A stretch of DNA of 64,000 bases from Agarivorans sp. Alg241-V36 (GTDB lineage Bacteria; Pseudomonadota; Gammaproteobacteria; Enterobacterales; Celerinatantimonadaceae), in the NCBI RefSeq assembly GCF_900537085.1, contig NZ_UNRE01000006.1, positions 248,001 through 312,000 of the forward strand, given 5' to 3'. The translations under genes were made by a program, and so were the position numbers. Positions 34,751-43,052 of the stretch are shown in pieces; position 1 is the first letter of the stretch, and each line of letters begins with the position of its first letter. Under the pieces are notes generated by a model. That model was not told the DNA's origin, made no database searches, and saw only the letters and a program-made list of their open reading frames with translations.

Positions 34751-36289
34751 ATGACTAAGCCGATTATTGCCGATAACAAACCCAAAAAGGTGAGTTTAAC
34801 TAAGGGAGACCAATACTACTTTTGCAGCTGTGGTCGTTCTAAATCCCAACCCTTTTGTGATGGTAGCCATGCAGGTACCGGCCTTAGTCCCAAGGCTTTT
34901 ACCGCAGAAGAAACTGGTGATGCTTATTTATGTGCGTGTAAAACCACGGCGAATAGCCCATTTTGTGATGGCAGCCATAAGCAGTTTAGTGCCGAACAAA
35001 TAGGCCAAGAAGCCCAACAGCCTCAAACTAACAGCGCTGCACCGCAGGCCACGCCTACAACTGAAGAACCCACCGTTGCCTTTATTCATCAATTGGCGCG
35101 TGAAGGTTTATCAAAACTGGGTCACCATGGTGCAATGACCTCTATGGGGGTACCTAGGCATCTTCTGCCACATTGGGACGACATCCAAGTGATGGTGGCG
35201 CAAATGGCCAAAAAGCCTTTGATGGAAGATCAGCCAGTGGCCACAGAACTGATTATCGGCCCAGAAGCTAAAAAACCGCTGCAGCTGAAAATCCCTTTGT
35301 TCGTTTCTGATATGAGTTTTGGCGCTTTATCGGAAGAAGCGAAAACCGCATTAGCTAAAGGCGCAGAGCTTGCTGGAACCGGAATTTGTTCTGGGGAAGG
35401 CGGCATGTTGGCCGAAGAGCAGCAGCAAAATTCACGGTACTTTTATGAGTTGGCCAGCGCTAAATTTGGTTATCAAGAATCATTGCTTACTCAAGTTCAA
35501 GCCTTTCACTTTAAAGGAGGGCAAGGGGCAAAAACCGGCACTGGCGGCCATTTACCGGGCAATAAAAATCAAGGGAAAATCTCCTTGGTTCGCGGCATAG
35601 CTGAAGGGCAGCCAGCGATTTCGCCGCCCACATTTGCTGATTTACACAGCAGCAAAGACTTTAAACACTTTGCCGATAGGGTGCGTGAAATAACTGGCGG
35701 CATTCCCATTGGTTTTAAGTTAAGTGCCAACCATATTGAGCGAGATATTCAGTTTGCCTTAGATAGCAGCGCTGACTACATCATATTAGATGGGCGTGGT
35801 GGCGGTACAGGAGCTGCACCAGAAATATTTAGAGACCATATTAGCGTGCCCACCATTCCGGCCTTAGCAAGAGCGCGACGCTATCTTGACCAACAGGGAG
35901 CGAGTGGCAAGGTAAGTTTGATAATAACTGGCGGTTTACGCCTACCTATGGACTTTGTCAAAGCCATGGCTTTAGGGGCCGATGGCGTTGCGGTATCTAA
36001 CAGTGCCATGCAAGCCATTGGTTGCGTAGCAGCGCGGATCTGTAATACCAATAACTGCCCGGCAGGGATTGCGACTCAAAATGCCGATTTACGCCAGCGT
36101 TTAAATGTGGACAAGTCGGCTCAACAATTGGCTAATTTCTTTGACGCTTCGGTTGCATTAATGCAGGTTATGGCGCGTGCATGTGGGCATCATCATCTTA
36201 ATCAATTCACTAAAGGCGATTTAGCAACTTGGCATCGAGAAATGGCACATTTAAGTGGCATTACCTACGCGGGATTTACAGCAGTGTAG
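34751..36289 (+). CDS. Glutamate synthase-like FMN protein with two N-terminal CDGSH iron-sulfur motifs
   Basis: A 512-residue fusion. Residues about 20-80 carry two CDGSH motifs (CSCGRSKSQPFCDGSH and CACKTTANSPFCDGSH), each with the three Cys and one His that bind a 2Fe-2S cluster. Residues about 95-510 are the FMN/iron-sulfur central region of glutamate synthase large subunit: PLFVSDMSFGALSEEAKTAL, GTGICSGEGGML, GGQGAKTGTGGHLPGNK, ILDGRGGGTGAAP and the 3Fe-4S ligands CVAARICNTNNC. The glutaminase domain is missing, so ammonia or another donor/acceptor is likely. ATG 34751 follows GGAGAGG. Its reaction is unknown; an FMN oxidoreductase fed electrons by the CDGSH clusters is the simplest reading. 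Confidence 0.88.
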   Translation: MTKPIIADNKPKKVSLTKGDQYYFCSCGRSKSQPFCDGSHAGTGLSPKAFTAEETGDAYLCACKTTANSPFCDGSHKQFSAEQIGQEAQQPQTNSAAPQATPTTEEPTVAFIHQLAREGLSKLGHHGAMTSMGVPRHLLPHWDDIQVMVAQMAKKPLMEDQPVATELIIGPEAKKPLQLKIPLFVSDMSFGALSEEAKTALAKGAELAGTGICSGEGGMLAEEQQQNSRYFYELASAKFGYQESLLTQVQAFHFKGGQGAKTGTGGHLPGNKNQGKISLVRGIAEGQPAISPPTFADLHSSKDFKHFADRVREITGGIPIGFKLSANHIERDIQFALDSSADYIILDGRGGGTGAAPEIFRDHISVPTIPALARARRYLDQQGASGKVSLIITGGLRLPMDFVKAMALGADGVAVSNSAMQAIGCVAARICNTNNCPAGIATQNADLRQRLNVDKSAQQLANFFDASVALMQVMARACGHHHLNQFTKGDLATWHREMAHLSGITYAGFTAV

Positions 36290-36404
36290 TAGAGTTTTAT
36301 TGGCTACTTAACCAGCTATTTGCTGCTTAAGTAGCCTTGAAATTAAGGGCTTTTTATCGGCTTGCTGGAAAAGCCAGCAATTACCAGTTTTTTTATAAAA
36401 TGTC

Positions 36405-36433
36405 TTTACAGGGCGGAGCGAAAACCCTAATAT
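36405..36433 (+). promoter_or_regulatory. Sigma70 promoter of the tRNA operon
   Basis: TTTACA (36405-36410), 17-nt spacer, TAATAT (36428-36433), followed by a G/C-rich discriminator (ACGCCTCCGCC) typical of stringently controlled stable-RNA promoters. The first tRNA begins 19 nt downstream. Confidence 0.85.
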
Positions 36434-36452
36434 ACGCCTCCGCCAGCATTGA

Positions 36453-36529
36453 GCACCCGTAGCTCAGCTGGATAGAGCGTCGCCCTCCGGAGGCGAAGGT
36501 CACAGGTTCGACTCCTGTCGGGTGCGCCA
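36453..36529 (+). tRNA. tRNA-Arg (anticodon CCG)
   Basis: A complete 77-nt cloverleaf: acceptor GCACCCG paired with CGGGTGC, D-arm GCTC/GAGC, anticodon loop CTCCGGA with CCG at 36487-36489, T-arm ACAGG-TTCGACT-CCTGT, and encoded CCA. It reads CGG codons. First gene of the tRNA operon. Confidence 0.97.
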
Positions 36530-36558
36530 TTGCTTCGGAAACGCTCGAAATACTCAGT

Positions 36559-36635
36559 GGTGGGTATAGCTCAGTTGGTAGAGCCCCGGATTGTGATTCC
36601 GGTTGTCGTGGGTTCAAATCCCATTACTCACCCCA
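36559..36635 (+). tRNA. tRNA-His (anticodon GTG)
   Basis: A cloverleaf with the extra G at position -1 opposite C73, which marks tRNA-His. Acceptor GTGGGTA pairs with TACTCAC (one G-T), anticodon loop TTGTGAT with GTG at 36593-36595, T-arm GTGGG-TTCAAAT-CCCAT, CCA encoded. It begins 29 nt after tRNA-Arg. Confidence 0.97.
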
Positions 36636-36711
36636 TTATTTAGATGCAACGAGATTCGTTGTTATCGCAATAGTTTGGTTATTACTAAGAGCTTGCTCTA
36701 AAATAACTAAG

Positions 36712-36780
36712 ACGATAAACGCAGCTTGGTAGCGCATCGTCGCGAAGCTCATAGAGAGTGGGGCCAGAGGGTTTAGCCCT
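36712..36780 (+). pseudogene. tRNA-Pro remnant (pseudo-tRNA)
   Basis: Nineteen bases at 36720-36738 are identical to the D-arm region of the functional tRNA-Pro (36809-36827), and GGGGCCAGAGGGT at 36760 resembles its anticodon 3' side. The acceptor and T arms are absent, and the segment between is foreign. GACGAT/ATCGTC flank the D-arm as an inverted repeat, and CAGAGGG/CCCTCTG forms a hairpin at the end. Not a functional tRNA. Confidence 0.65.
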
Positions 36781-36798
36781 CTGAAACATCAAGAAAAT

Positions 36799-36875
<77 letters not shown>

Positions 36876-36881
36876 CATTCT

Positions 36882-36910
36882 AAAAAGCCTGCTCATTGAG
36901 CAGGCTTTTT
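36882..36910 (+). terminator. Terminator 1 of the tRNA repeat
   Basis: AAAAAGCCTGCTC / GAGCAGGCTTTTT with an ATT centre, directly after the functional tRNA-Pro. Confidence 0.92.
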
Positions 36911-36986
36911 GCTTTCTGCAGGTTGGCGTTAACCAAAAAAGCGGGAGTTCGCCTTTTAACCTTGGCTCATCACTGACCACATTCAG

Positions 36987-37017
36987 AAAGCCCCGTCAGT
37001 TATGACGGGGCTTTTTT
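36987..37017 (+). terminator. Terminator 2 of the tRNA repeat
   Basis: AAAGCCCCGTCA / TGACGGGGCTTT hairpin with a T6 tail; the second sub-unit type. Confidence 0.9.
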
Positions 37018-37084
37018 ATGGCTGAATAATAAGTAAGAGCTGGGAGTTCGCCTTTTAACCTTGGCTCATCACCGACCACATTCT

Positions 37085-37113
37085 AAAAAGCCTGCTTATC
37101 GAGCAGGCTTTTT
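37085..37113 (+). terminator. Terminator 3 of the tRNA repeat
   Basis: Second copy of terminator 1 (AAAAAGCCTGCTTATCGAG then CAGGCTTTTT), with a slightly changed loop. Confidence 0.88.
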
Positions 37114-37189
37114 GCTTTCTGCAGGTTGGCGTTAACCAAGAAAGCGGGAGTTCGCCTTTCGACCTTGGCTCATCACCGGCCAGATTCAG

Positions 37190-37220
37190 AAAGTCCCTTC
37201 AGTCATGGCAGGGCTTTTTT
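37190..37220 (+). terminator. Decayed terminator 4 of the tRNA repeat
   Basis: Copy of terminator 2 with mismatches in the stem (AAGTCCCT against AGGGCTT) but an intact T6 run, showing drift between copies. Confidence 0.6.
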
Positions 37221-37292
37221 ATGGCTGAATAATAAGTAAGAGCTGGGAGTTCGACTATTAACCTTGGCTCATCATCGTGCACATTTAAAAGC

Positions 37293-37316
37293 GCCTGCTC
37301 ATTGAGCAGGCTTTTT
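37293..37316 (+). terminator. Terminator 5 of the tRNA repeat
   Basis: GCCTGCTC-ATT-GAGCAGGC followed by T5; third copy of the terminator 1 type. Confidence 0.88.
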
Positions 37317-37398
37317 GCTTTCTGTTGGTTGACGTTAATCAAGAAGGCGGGAGTTCGCTTTTAAGCTCGACTCATCACGGCCTAACGATAGAAAACGT

Positions 37399-37746
37399 TT
37401 ATTTCCCATAGGCATCTGCAGTGACTAATATACAGTGTTTAGCGTAGCCAAATCCCCATTCCGTCACGTCACCAATGCTAAGATCGCTGAGCATTAGGGT
37501 CGAGTCTTGAGATTGTTTTGCTTGCTCTAAAGCGAGTGCTGTTGATGGGTTTTGCTTTAATGGAAAAAGATATAAAGCATAAGTCTGGCAGTGTTTACCA
37601 CTTGCCGGGCCAATATATTTTAAGCTGCTTGCATCCCCTTGATAGAAGCTGCGCTCGGCATAGGAGCCATGATCCCCAGTAGAGCAAGCAGTGAGTAAAA
37701 ACATGCTTAAAACGATGACGCTGTTGTTGAATAATGAATGCCGCAA
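37399..37746 (-). CDS. Small lipoprotein, TRL-like
   Basis: A 115-residue predicted lipoprotein. The signal ends MFLLTACS with lipobox L-T-A-C. The mature part contains YIGPASGKHCQTYALYLFPL and LSIGDVTEWGFGYAKHCILV, a layout I associate with TRL-like/TRL domain lipoproteins of unknown function; its two mature Cys may form a disulfide. TTG 37746 is chosen because TAAGGG lies 6 nt upstream; no ATG is available before the signal peptide. It ends just beyond the tRNA-derived repeat and is monocistronic. Confidence 0.7.
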   Translation of the reverse strand: MRHSLFNNSVIVLSMFLLTACSTGDHGSYAERSFYQGDASSLKYIGPASGKHCQTYALYLFPLKQNPSTALALEQAKQSQDSTLMLSDLSIGDVTEWGFGYAKHCILVTADAYGK

Positions 37747-37947
37747 AGCCAACCCTTATTGTTGAAACTAAGCCAAGTATAAACCTTAGTGATAGCCTTA
37801 TGATACATCGCCAGCTTCACTGGTAAGTGTAGAGAGAGTTTTGACTAATTAATTGTTGAGTACTTAGGTAATAATTGACAGAAAAGCTATTGTCGCTTGC
37901 TGATATTTTGTACACTAAGCAAATAAATAAGCAAAACCAGAGCAACA

Positions 37948-38814
37948 ATGAAGCATCTTTTTATCGTTGTTTTAAGCGTTCTATCACTCTGCTCGAATGC
38001 TTACGCCACAGAGCTAAGCCCGCTGGTGGTGCGCCATATTGCACCGCAAGGCGACAAAGACCTACGCAATAGCTACTTCATCGATTTACTCAACTTAGTC
38101 CTCACTAAAACCGAACAAGAACTGGGCCCCTTTCGTTTAGCCAGTAGTAAAGCCACAATGAGCCAAGACCGCTCGCTGCTGCAGTTACAAAACAACAACG
38201 GCATTGATGTAGTGTGGACAATGAGCACTGCAGAGCGAGAAGAAGCCTTGTTACCAATACGTATCCCTCTTTTAAAAGGCTTGCTAGGGCAGCGTTTGTT
38301 GATGATTCGCCAACAAGATATTGCTCGCTTTGCCAAGGTAGAGTCTCTTGAAGACTTACAAGCCTTTTCCGCTGGGCAAGGTAGTGGCTGGCCAGACAAT
38401 AAGATATTGCAAGCTAATCAAATTGAAGTTGTAGAAGGCATGAACTACCAGGGTTTGTTTGGTATGTTGCAGCGGCAACGTTTTGATTATTTTCCGCGTG
38501 GCATAAACGAAATTTTTGATGAGCTCGAACAGCATAAAAGCGAAAATTTTGTGGCCGAGCCACATTTGGTGATCAGCTACCGTGCGCCTATCTATTTTTT
38601 TGTAAGCAAGCAAAACTCAGAGTTAGCAGCGCGTATTGAACAAGGTTTATGGATAGCCTTTAGCGATGGAAGTTTTGATGTTCTGTTTTCCCACTATCAA
38701 TACGACAAACTGGCCAATGAGCTGAAATCTCGTTCAGTGATTAAATTAAACAACCCTTATTTGCACGCCAGTACACCCAGCGAACAAAGCCCGCTTTGGA
38801 TTAAAGTAGAGTAA
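37948..38814 (+). CDS. Orphan periplasmic solute-binding-like protein, copy 1
   Basis: A 288-residue exported protein (signal MKHLFIVVLSVLSLCSNAYA) with a type II periplasmic-binding fold similar to SBP_bac_3 proteins. Conserved with copy 2 are DKDLRNSYFIDLLNLVLTKT, IDVVWTMSTAEREEALLPIR, IPLLKGLLGQRLLMIRQQD, GLFGMLQRQRFDYFPRGINE and FSDGSFDVLF. No permease, ATPase or sensor gene is near, so it may feed a distant system or work as a sensor ligand-binding protein. The paralogue follows after 129 nt. Confidence 0.78.
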   Translation: MKHLFIVVLSVLSLCSNAYATELSPLVVRHIAPQGDKDLRNSYFIDLLNLVLTKTEQELGPFRLASSKATMSQDRSLLQLQNNNGIDVVWTMSTAEREEALLPIRIPLLKGLLGQRLLMIRQQDIARFAKVESLEDLQAFSAGQGSGWPDNKILQANQIEVVEGMNYQGLFGMLQRQRFDYFPRGINEIFDELEQHKSENFVAEPHLVISYRAPIYFFVSKQNSELAARIEQGLWIAFSDGSFDVLFSHYQYDKLANELKSRSVIKLNNPYLHASTPSEQSPLWIKVE

Positions 38815-38943
38815 GCCCCCAGCAAGCTTAATTGCTTGTTACTGGGTGAGAATTTTTACAAGCCTTGACGTTTTGTTGATCTATTTGATTGTCATCCGGG
38901 CTAGTCATTACATACAATTAATTTGATAACACATTTGTGAATA

Positions 38944-39828
38944 ATGCCAATGCCGCGTCGCTGTTTAATGCTGTTAGTGATTTTTGTCATCACCATTACT
39001 GGGGCCAATGCGGCAAATCTAGTGGTGAGGCACGTTCAGCCCGAAAGTGACAAAGATCTGCGGCATCAATACTTTATCGAGTTGCTAGAGCTCGCGCTAA
39101 ATAAAACGGCGGCAAGCTATGGCCCTTATCAAATCCAAACCTGTCCCGTTAGGATGATGCAAGACAGGGCCCTACAGCAAGTTCAGCGTAAGCACTGTAT
39201 CGACATTGTTTGGACAATGACCAGTCTTGAGCGTGAGTCGAAGCTGCTGGCTGTTCGCATTCCTTTATTAAAGGGCTTATTAGGCCAACGAGTGCTGATG
39301 ATCCGCCGAGAAGACCTGCGTCGGTTTAAAGACATTCAGCACTTGAGTGAGTTACGCCAAATGCGTGCCGGACAAGGTATGGGTTGGCCAGATATTGAAA
39401 TTCTAGAATACAACCGCTTGCCAGTGATTGAAGGTAAAACCTATGAAGGTTTGTTTGGCATGTTAAAGCGCGGCCGTTTTGATTATTTCCCTCGAGGTAT
39501 TAGCGAAATAGGCGCGGAATTAAAACAGCATAAGCGGGATGATTTTGTTACCGAACCCAGAATACTACTAAGTTACCCAGCACCCATTTATTACTTTGTT
39601 AACCCAGAGAACACTATATTAGCCGAGCGTTTAGAACAAGGCTTAAGGCTTGCCATTGATGATGGAAGTTTTGATGCTTTGTTTAAAAAATTCAATTACC
39701 ATAAGTTGGCAGATTTAATGGAAAATCGCTTGGTGTTTAAGCTACGCAATCCGTCCCTACATCCTAAAACGCCGATTGATGAAGATAAACTTTGGGTACT
39801 GCCTAACCTCGTTAAAAATTTGCAGTAG
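38944..39828 (+). CDS. Orphan periplasmic solute-binding-like protein, copy 2
   Basis: A 294-residue paralogue of the preceding gene, with signal peptide MPRRCLMLLVIFVITITGAN and near-identical blocks RIPLLKGLLGQRVLMIRRED, AGQGMGWPDIEILEYNRLPV, GLFGMLKRGRFDYFPRGISE and IDDGSFDALFKKFNYHKLAD. Unlike copy 1 it has two mature Cys (QTCPVRM and RKHCIDIV) that could form a disulfide. The Shine-Dalgarno is poor; ATG 38944 and ATG 38950 both fit. A tandem duplication that has diverged by more than a third of positions by eye. Confidence 0.77.
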   Translation: MPMPRRCLMLLVIFVITITGANAANLVVRHVQPESDKDLRHQYFIELLELALNKTAASYGPYQIQTCPVRMMQDRALQQVQRKHCIDIVWTMTSLERESKLLAVRIPLLKGLLGQRVLMIRREDLRRFKDIQHLSELRQMRAGQGMGWPDIEILEYNRLPVIEGKTYEGLFGMLKRGRFDYFPRGISEIGAELKQHKRDDFVTEPRILLSYPAPIYYFVNPENTILAERLEQGLRLAIDDGSFDALFKKFNYHKLADLMENRLVFKLRNPSLHPKTPIDEDKLWVLPNLVKNLQ

Positions 39829-40086
39829 GTGCATTTATTGCTTGTTTCAAGCATTCAAGCAGCAATATATATTGTGAAAACATTGTCATTTCGCCTAGTA
39901 TGAAAGGTGATGAAGTTCACTTTTTTGTTGTTAAGGCTATTACGTTTTTTGCGTCTTATGTTGAACTGTGGACTGAATCAAAAATCTATCGTTAAGCTAG
40001 GCTAGTATCGCCTTATTTAGCGGGTTGCAGAGGTCTTCCACCTTTTTGTTACTCTCATTGTATTGAATCAGTTTTAGGAGTTTTTC

Positions 40087-41112
40087 ATGCCTTTCGCACA
40101 GCAAGATAAAAAAGTGCAAACGTTTACCCTCAAGAATGCTAGGGGGAGTGAGGCCACAGTATTAGCATGGGGAGCCACTCTGGCCAGTTTAAAAATAAAA
40201 CTGAATGGCGGAGAGTTACGTGAAGTGGTTCTGGGCTGTGACAGTTTTGAAGATTACCTAAAACAAGACGCTTACTTAGGCGCAACGGTGGGGCGCTATG
40301 CTAACCGCATCAAGCAAGCGCGTTTTGAGTACCAAGGACAAGCTTATGCCTTAAGCGCTAACCAAGATGAGCATCAATTGCATGGCGCGAACGATTTTAG
40401 CCACCGCGATTGGCAAGGCGAGCAGCTGGCAGATAACAAAGTCCGTTTTACCATTAGCTCGGCCGATGGAGAGTGTGGTTTTCCTGGCAATATGCAGGCT
40501 CAGCTTGATTACACCTTAGATGAAGACAATCAATTAGTTCTCGATTACTCGGCTACTGTAGACAAGCCTTGCCCGGTAAACCTTACCGACCATAGTTACT
40601 TTAATTTAAACGCTGGGGTTTCAACGGTATTGCAACACCAACTATACATTGCAGCTGATCAATATTTACCAGTGGCAGAGGATGGTATTCCTGTTGATGG
40701 CTTAAAATCTGTAGAAGGTACCGGCTTTGATTTTAGGCAAGCTAAGCTGATTGCTGAAGATCTTAAGAAAGACGCGGATCAGCAGCTGGTGGGCGGCTAC
40801 GATCATAGCTACTTGCTGCAAGAGCAGGTGGTGAGCGATGGTAAGCCAGTAGCTCGTATTATTGCCGACGACGCTTCTCTAGCGATGGAAGTGTATACCA
40901 ACAAACCTGCGATTCAGCTTTATACCGGTAACTTCTTAACTGGTAATCCAGGGCATAATGGCCAGGTCTATCAGGCGCATAGTGGCGTCGCCTTAGAAAC
41001 CCAATTTTTGCCGGACTCTCCCAACCGCCCAGATTGGCCACATCAAAGTTGTTGGCTACAACCTGGCGAAAGCTATCAATATCAAACCCGCTATCGGCTT
41101 TATCAACCTTAG
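40087..41112 (+). CDS. galM: Aldose 1-epimerase (mutarotase)
   Basis: A 341-residue enzyme interconverting alpha and beta anomers of galactose/glucose. Substrate and catalytic motifs are GATVGRYANRIKQARFEYQG, NQDEHQLHGANDFSHRDWQG, PCPVNLTDHSYFNL (catalytic His), VGGYDHSYLL, and VALETQFLPDSPNRPDWPHQ (catalytic Glu). ATG 40087 has TTTTAGGAG upstream. It is not beside galETK genes, so it may serve general sugar use in a polysaccharide-degrading cell. Confidence 0.93.
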   Translation: MPFAQQDKKVQTFTLKNARGSEATVLAWGATLASLKIKLNGGELREVVLGCDSFEDYLKQDAYLGATVGRYANRIKQARFEYQGQAYALSANQDEHQLHGANDFSHRDWQGEQLADNKVRFTISSADGECGFPGNMQAQLDYTLDEDNQLVLDYSATVDKPCPVNLTDHSYFNLNAGVSTVLQHQLYIAADQYLPVAEDGIPVDGLKSVEGTGFDFRQAKLIAEDLKKDADQQLVGGYDHSYLLQEQVVSDGKPVARIIADDASLAMEVYTNKPAIQLYTGNFLTGNPGHNGQVYQAHSGVALETQFLPDSPNRPDWPHQSCWLQPGESYQYQTRYRLYQP

Positions 41113-41217
41113 GCATAAGCTTCCCTAAATATTGAAGTTTTTGTAGGCAGCGTACCGATTTTCAAATACATCGTGTATGCTGCTTGCACCATACTCCAAA
41201 TCTAGGGATGTTTATTT

Positions 41218-41763
41218 ATGAAGAAATGGTTGGCAATGTGTGTTGGTGTGCTTGTATTAAGCTTTCAATCCGTCGCGGATGACTATCAAGCTACAATTCA
41301 GCAATTTAAAAAGTCTGATAGAACTACCCCGTTTTTTAACAATGCTTATGGCTATGCGGTGTTTCCTACCATTGGTAAGGGCGGCATTGGTATCGGTGGC
41401 GCTTACGGCGAAGGCAAAGTCTACCGAGGTGGAGCCACAACAGGCAGTGTGAATATGGGCCAAGTTACTCTTGGTTTCCAGCTTGGTGGCCAAGCGTTCA
41501 GCCAAATCATCTTCCTTCAAGATAAACGCGCTTACGACGAGTTTACTAGCGGCAGCTTCGAGTTTGGTGCTCAAGCTAGTGCAGTGGCGCTAACCATTGG
41601 CGCTTCTGCTCAAGCTGGTACATCTGGCGCCGGAGCAGCAGCAGGCGAAACCCAATCTAAAGCCCACTATGTAAGTGGTTATGCGGTATTCACCTTAGCT
41701 AAAGGTGGTTTAATGTATGAAGCCAGCATTGGCGGACAGAAGTTTAACTATACTGCTGAATAA
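41218..41763 (+). CDS. Secreted SYLF/Ysc84-domain lipid-binding protein
   Basis: A 181-residue protein with a signal peptide (MKKWLAMCVGVLVLSFQSVA) and a single SYLF (Ysc84 actin-binding/lipid-binding) domain: YGYAVFPTIGKGGIGIGGAY, GKVYRGGATTGSVNMGQVTL, GFQLGGQAFSQIIFLQDKRA and YVSGYAVFTLAKGGLMYEAS. Bacterial members bind phosphoinositide-like or other lipids in vitro; the role is unknown. It is monocistronic and ends in an unusual perfect palindrome terminator. Confidence 0.87.
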   Translation: MKKWLAMCVGVLVLSFQSVADDYQATIQQFKKSDRTTPFFNNAYGYAVFPTIGKGGIGIGGAYGEGKVYRGGATTGSVNMGQVTLGFQLGGQAFSQIIFLQDKRAYDEFTSGSFEFGAQASAVALTIGASAQAGTSGAGAAAGETQSKAHYVSGYAVFTLAKGGLMYEASIGGQKFNYTAE

Positions 41764-41778
41764 ACTTATTGAAGTATT

Positions 41779-41814
41779 AATGTAAAAAGCGAACTTAAGT
41801 TCGCTTTTTACATT
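41779..41814. terminator. Perfect 36-bp palindrome, bidirectional terminator
   Basis: The arm AATGTAAAAAGCGAACTT (18 nt) is followed at once by its exact reverse complement with no unpaired centre. It ends the SYLF gene and, read from the other strand, the outer-membrane protein gene at 41856. A5 and T5 runs inside the arms act as U-tracts. Confidence 0.9.
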
Positions 41815-41855
41815 CTTTCAACTGAGGGGTTTAACTATTTAGCTTTCCAAAATAA

Positions 41856-42413
41856 TTAGAAGTTATAGCGTAAGCCAGCGTAGAAACCACTTACTGTTAT
41901 ATCGACGCCGTCAATATCTGCGTTAGCGCTTCTGTAACCAGCATTTAAACCAAGTCCGTTATTAAATACATAGCCACCTTCTACACCCAGTTGAAGACTA
42001 GAATCAGACTCTGATGCAGTTTCATTTGTTGAAAGGTTCTTTAGCTCCAGCTCCATTGACCCTAAACCAATTAGGCCCGCGATATAAGCATTTTGGGTGA
42101 AGAAGAACATAGGTTTTGCATTAAGGTAAAAAGCACTGCCTGAGCCTTTTAGGACATCTAAATAAGTGACATCACCAATAGTGCGATACTCTGCTTCTAG
42201 GCCAATTTTAAATTTTTCCGAAGCTTCAAAAGCATATCCGCCAACTAAATTGAAGCCGACATCATTGTTATCTTTAAGAGAAATACCATCTACTTTTAGC
42301 TCAGTTTCATTGCTAAACGCAAAGTCTGCACCAAGGTAAGCTCCGCCAGCCGCGTTGGCTGCTCCTGTAACAAATAAAGAAAGTACTAGAGAAGTTTTGA
42401 TAGATTTAAACAC
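41856..42413 (-). CDS. Small outer-membrane beta-barrel protein
   Basis: A 185-residue protein with a signal peptide (cut near TGAANAAGG) and about eight amphipathic strands, e.g. GAYLGADFAFSNETELKVDG, KFKIGLEAEYRTIGDVTYL, YIAGLIGLGSMELELKN and GLGLNAGYRSANADIDGV, ending FYAGLRYNF, whose final Phe is the usual barrel-assembly signal. It resembles OmpA-like/OmpX-sized porin-family barrels. The function is unknown. It is convergent with the SYLF gene across the palindromic terminator. Confidence 0.82.
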   Translation of the reverse strand: MFKSIKTSLVLSLFVTGAANAAGGAYLGADFAFSNETELKVDGISLKDNNDVGFNLVGGYAFEASEKFKIGLEAEYRTIGDVTYLDVLKGSGSAFYLNAKPMFFFTQNAYIAGLIGLGSMELELKNLSTNETASESDSSLQLGVEGGYVFNNGLGLNAGYRSANADIDGVDITVSGFYAGLRYNF

Positions 42414-43052
42414 TAAATATTAATCCTTTAATTTTAGTTTAAGATAGGTTTTTATTAATATTTATATTATCAATGGTTTGTTTTTTTGACAAGTTAAAAG
42501 AAGAATGCTTATGATTTATTTAGTTTTTTTACAGATATTTTATACTTTTATCGGTTTTGCTTGAAATTATATCTGTGAGGCTCTTTTTACTGATTTACAG
42601 TCTGCCTATTCTAGGTGGCTATACTAAATAGGTAGGTAGTGTTTCTGTTTCATAGTTACGTTAATCGGAGCGGACCAGACCTTATTGTCTTTATCCCGTT
42701 AGGTTATCAGCACCTTTTTATTGATAAACCTGACGAGCTTCTTTCCGTCCAAAATCCAGTGCATACACTCAATGTCTATTCGATAGAGGTGGTGTTTCCG
42801 CTTTCAATATGCACTACTGAATTGATGTAGTAATATTTCCACTCTAGGTAGTGAAAAAACGAATCAGATATGCGGTGTTTTTCAGTTTAACAAACACAGT
42901 TCCTAAAATAGCTCCCCTCTATTTAAAGCTAAGCTCCTTAATGCTTAGCAACTAGTGATTCATTCACTGTCGATTGACATTCTCGATAGAATTATGAGTA
43001 AACAACTTACTTTCAATGACTAATTATAGTTTTGAGTTAGTTATCTAGATAA
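42414..43052. other. Long non-coding interval without recognised content
   Basis: About 640 bp of A/T-rich sequence upstream of the outer-membrane gene. A 63-codon frame at 42639-42830 has a GTG start near GGTAGG, but its product matches nothing I know. I see no RNA gene or repeat here. Together with the lyase fragment that follows, it looks like a decayed gene region. Confidence 0.5.

Noticed and set aside
36393-36617. 74-codon minus-strand frame over the tRNA genes
   Set aside because: Antisense of tRNA-Arg and tRNA-His; the HPTGVEP/RSIQLSYGC type of product is a well-known annotation artefact of tRNA antisense strands.
37875-38072. 65-codon plus-strand frame starting before the first binding-protein gene
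   Set aside because: Overlaps the signal peptide region of the real gene in another frame; no support.
42639-42830. 63-codon plus-strand frame in the empty interval
   Set aside because: No recognisable family; the GTG start is only loosely supported. Mentioned under the interval instead.
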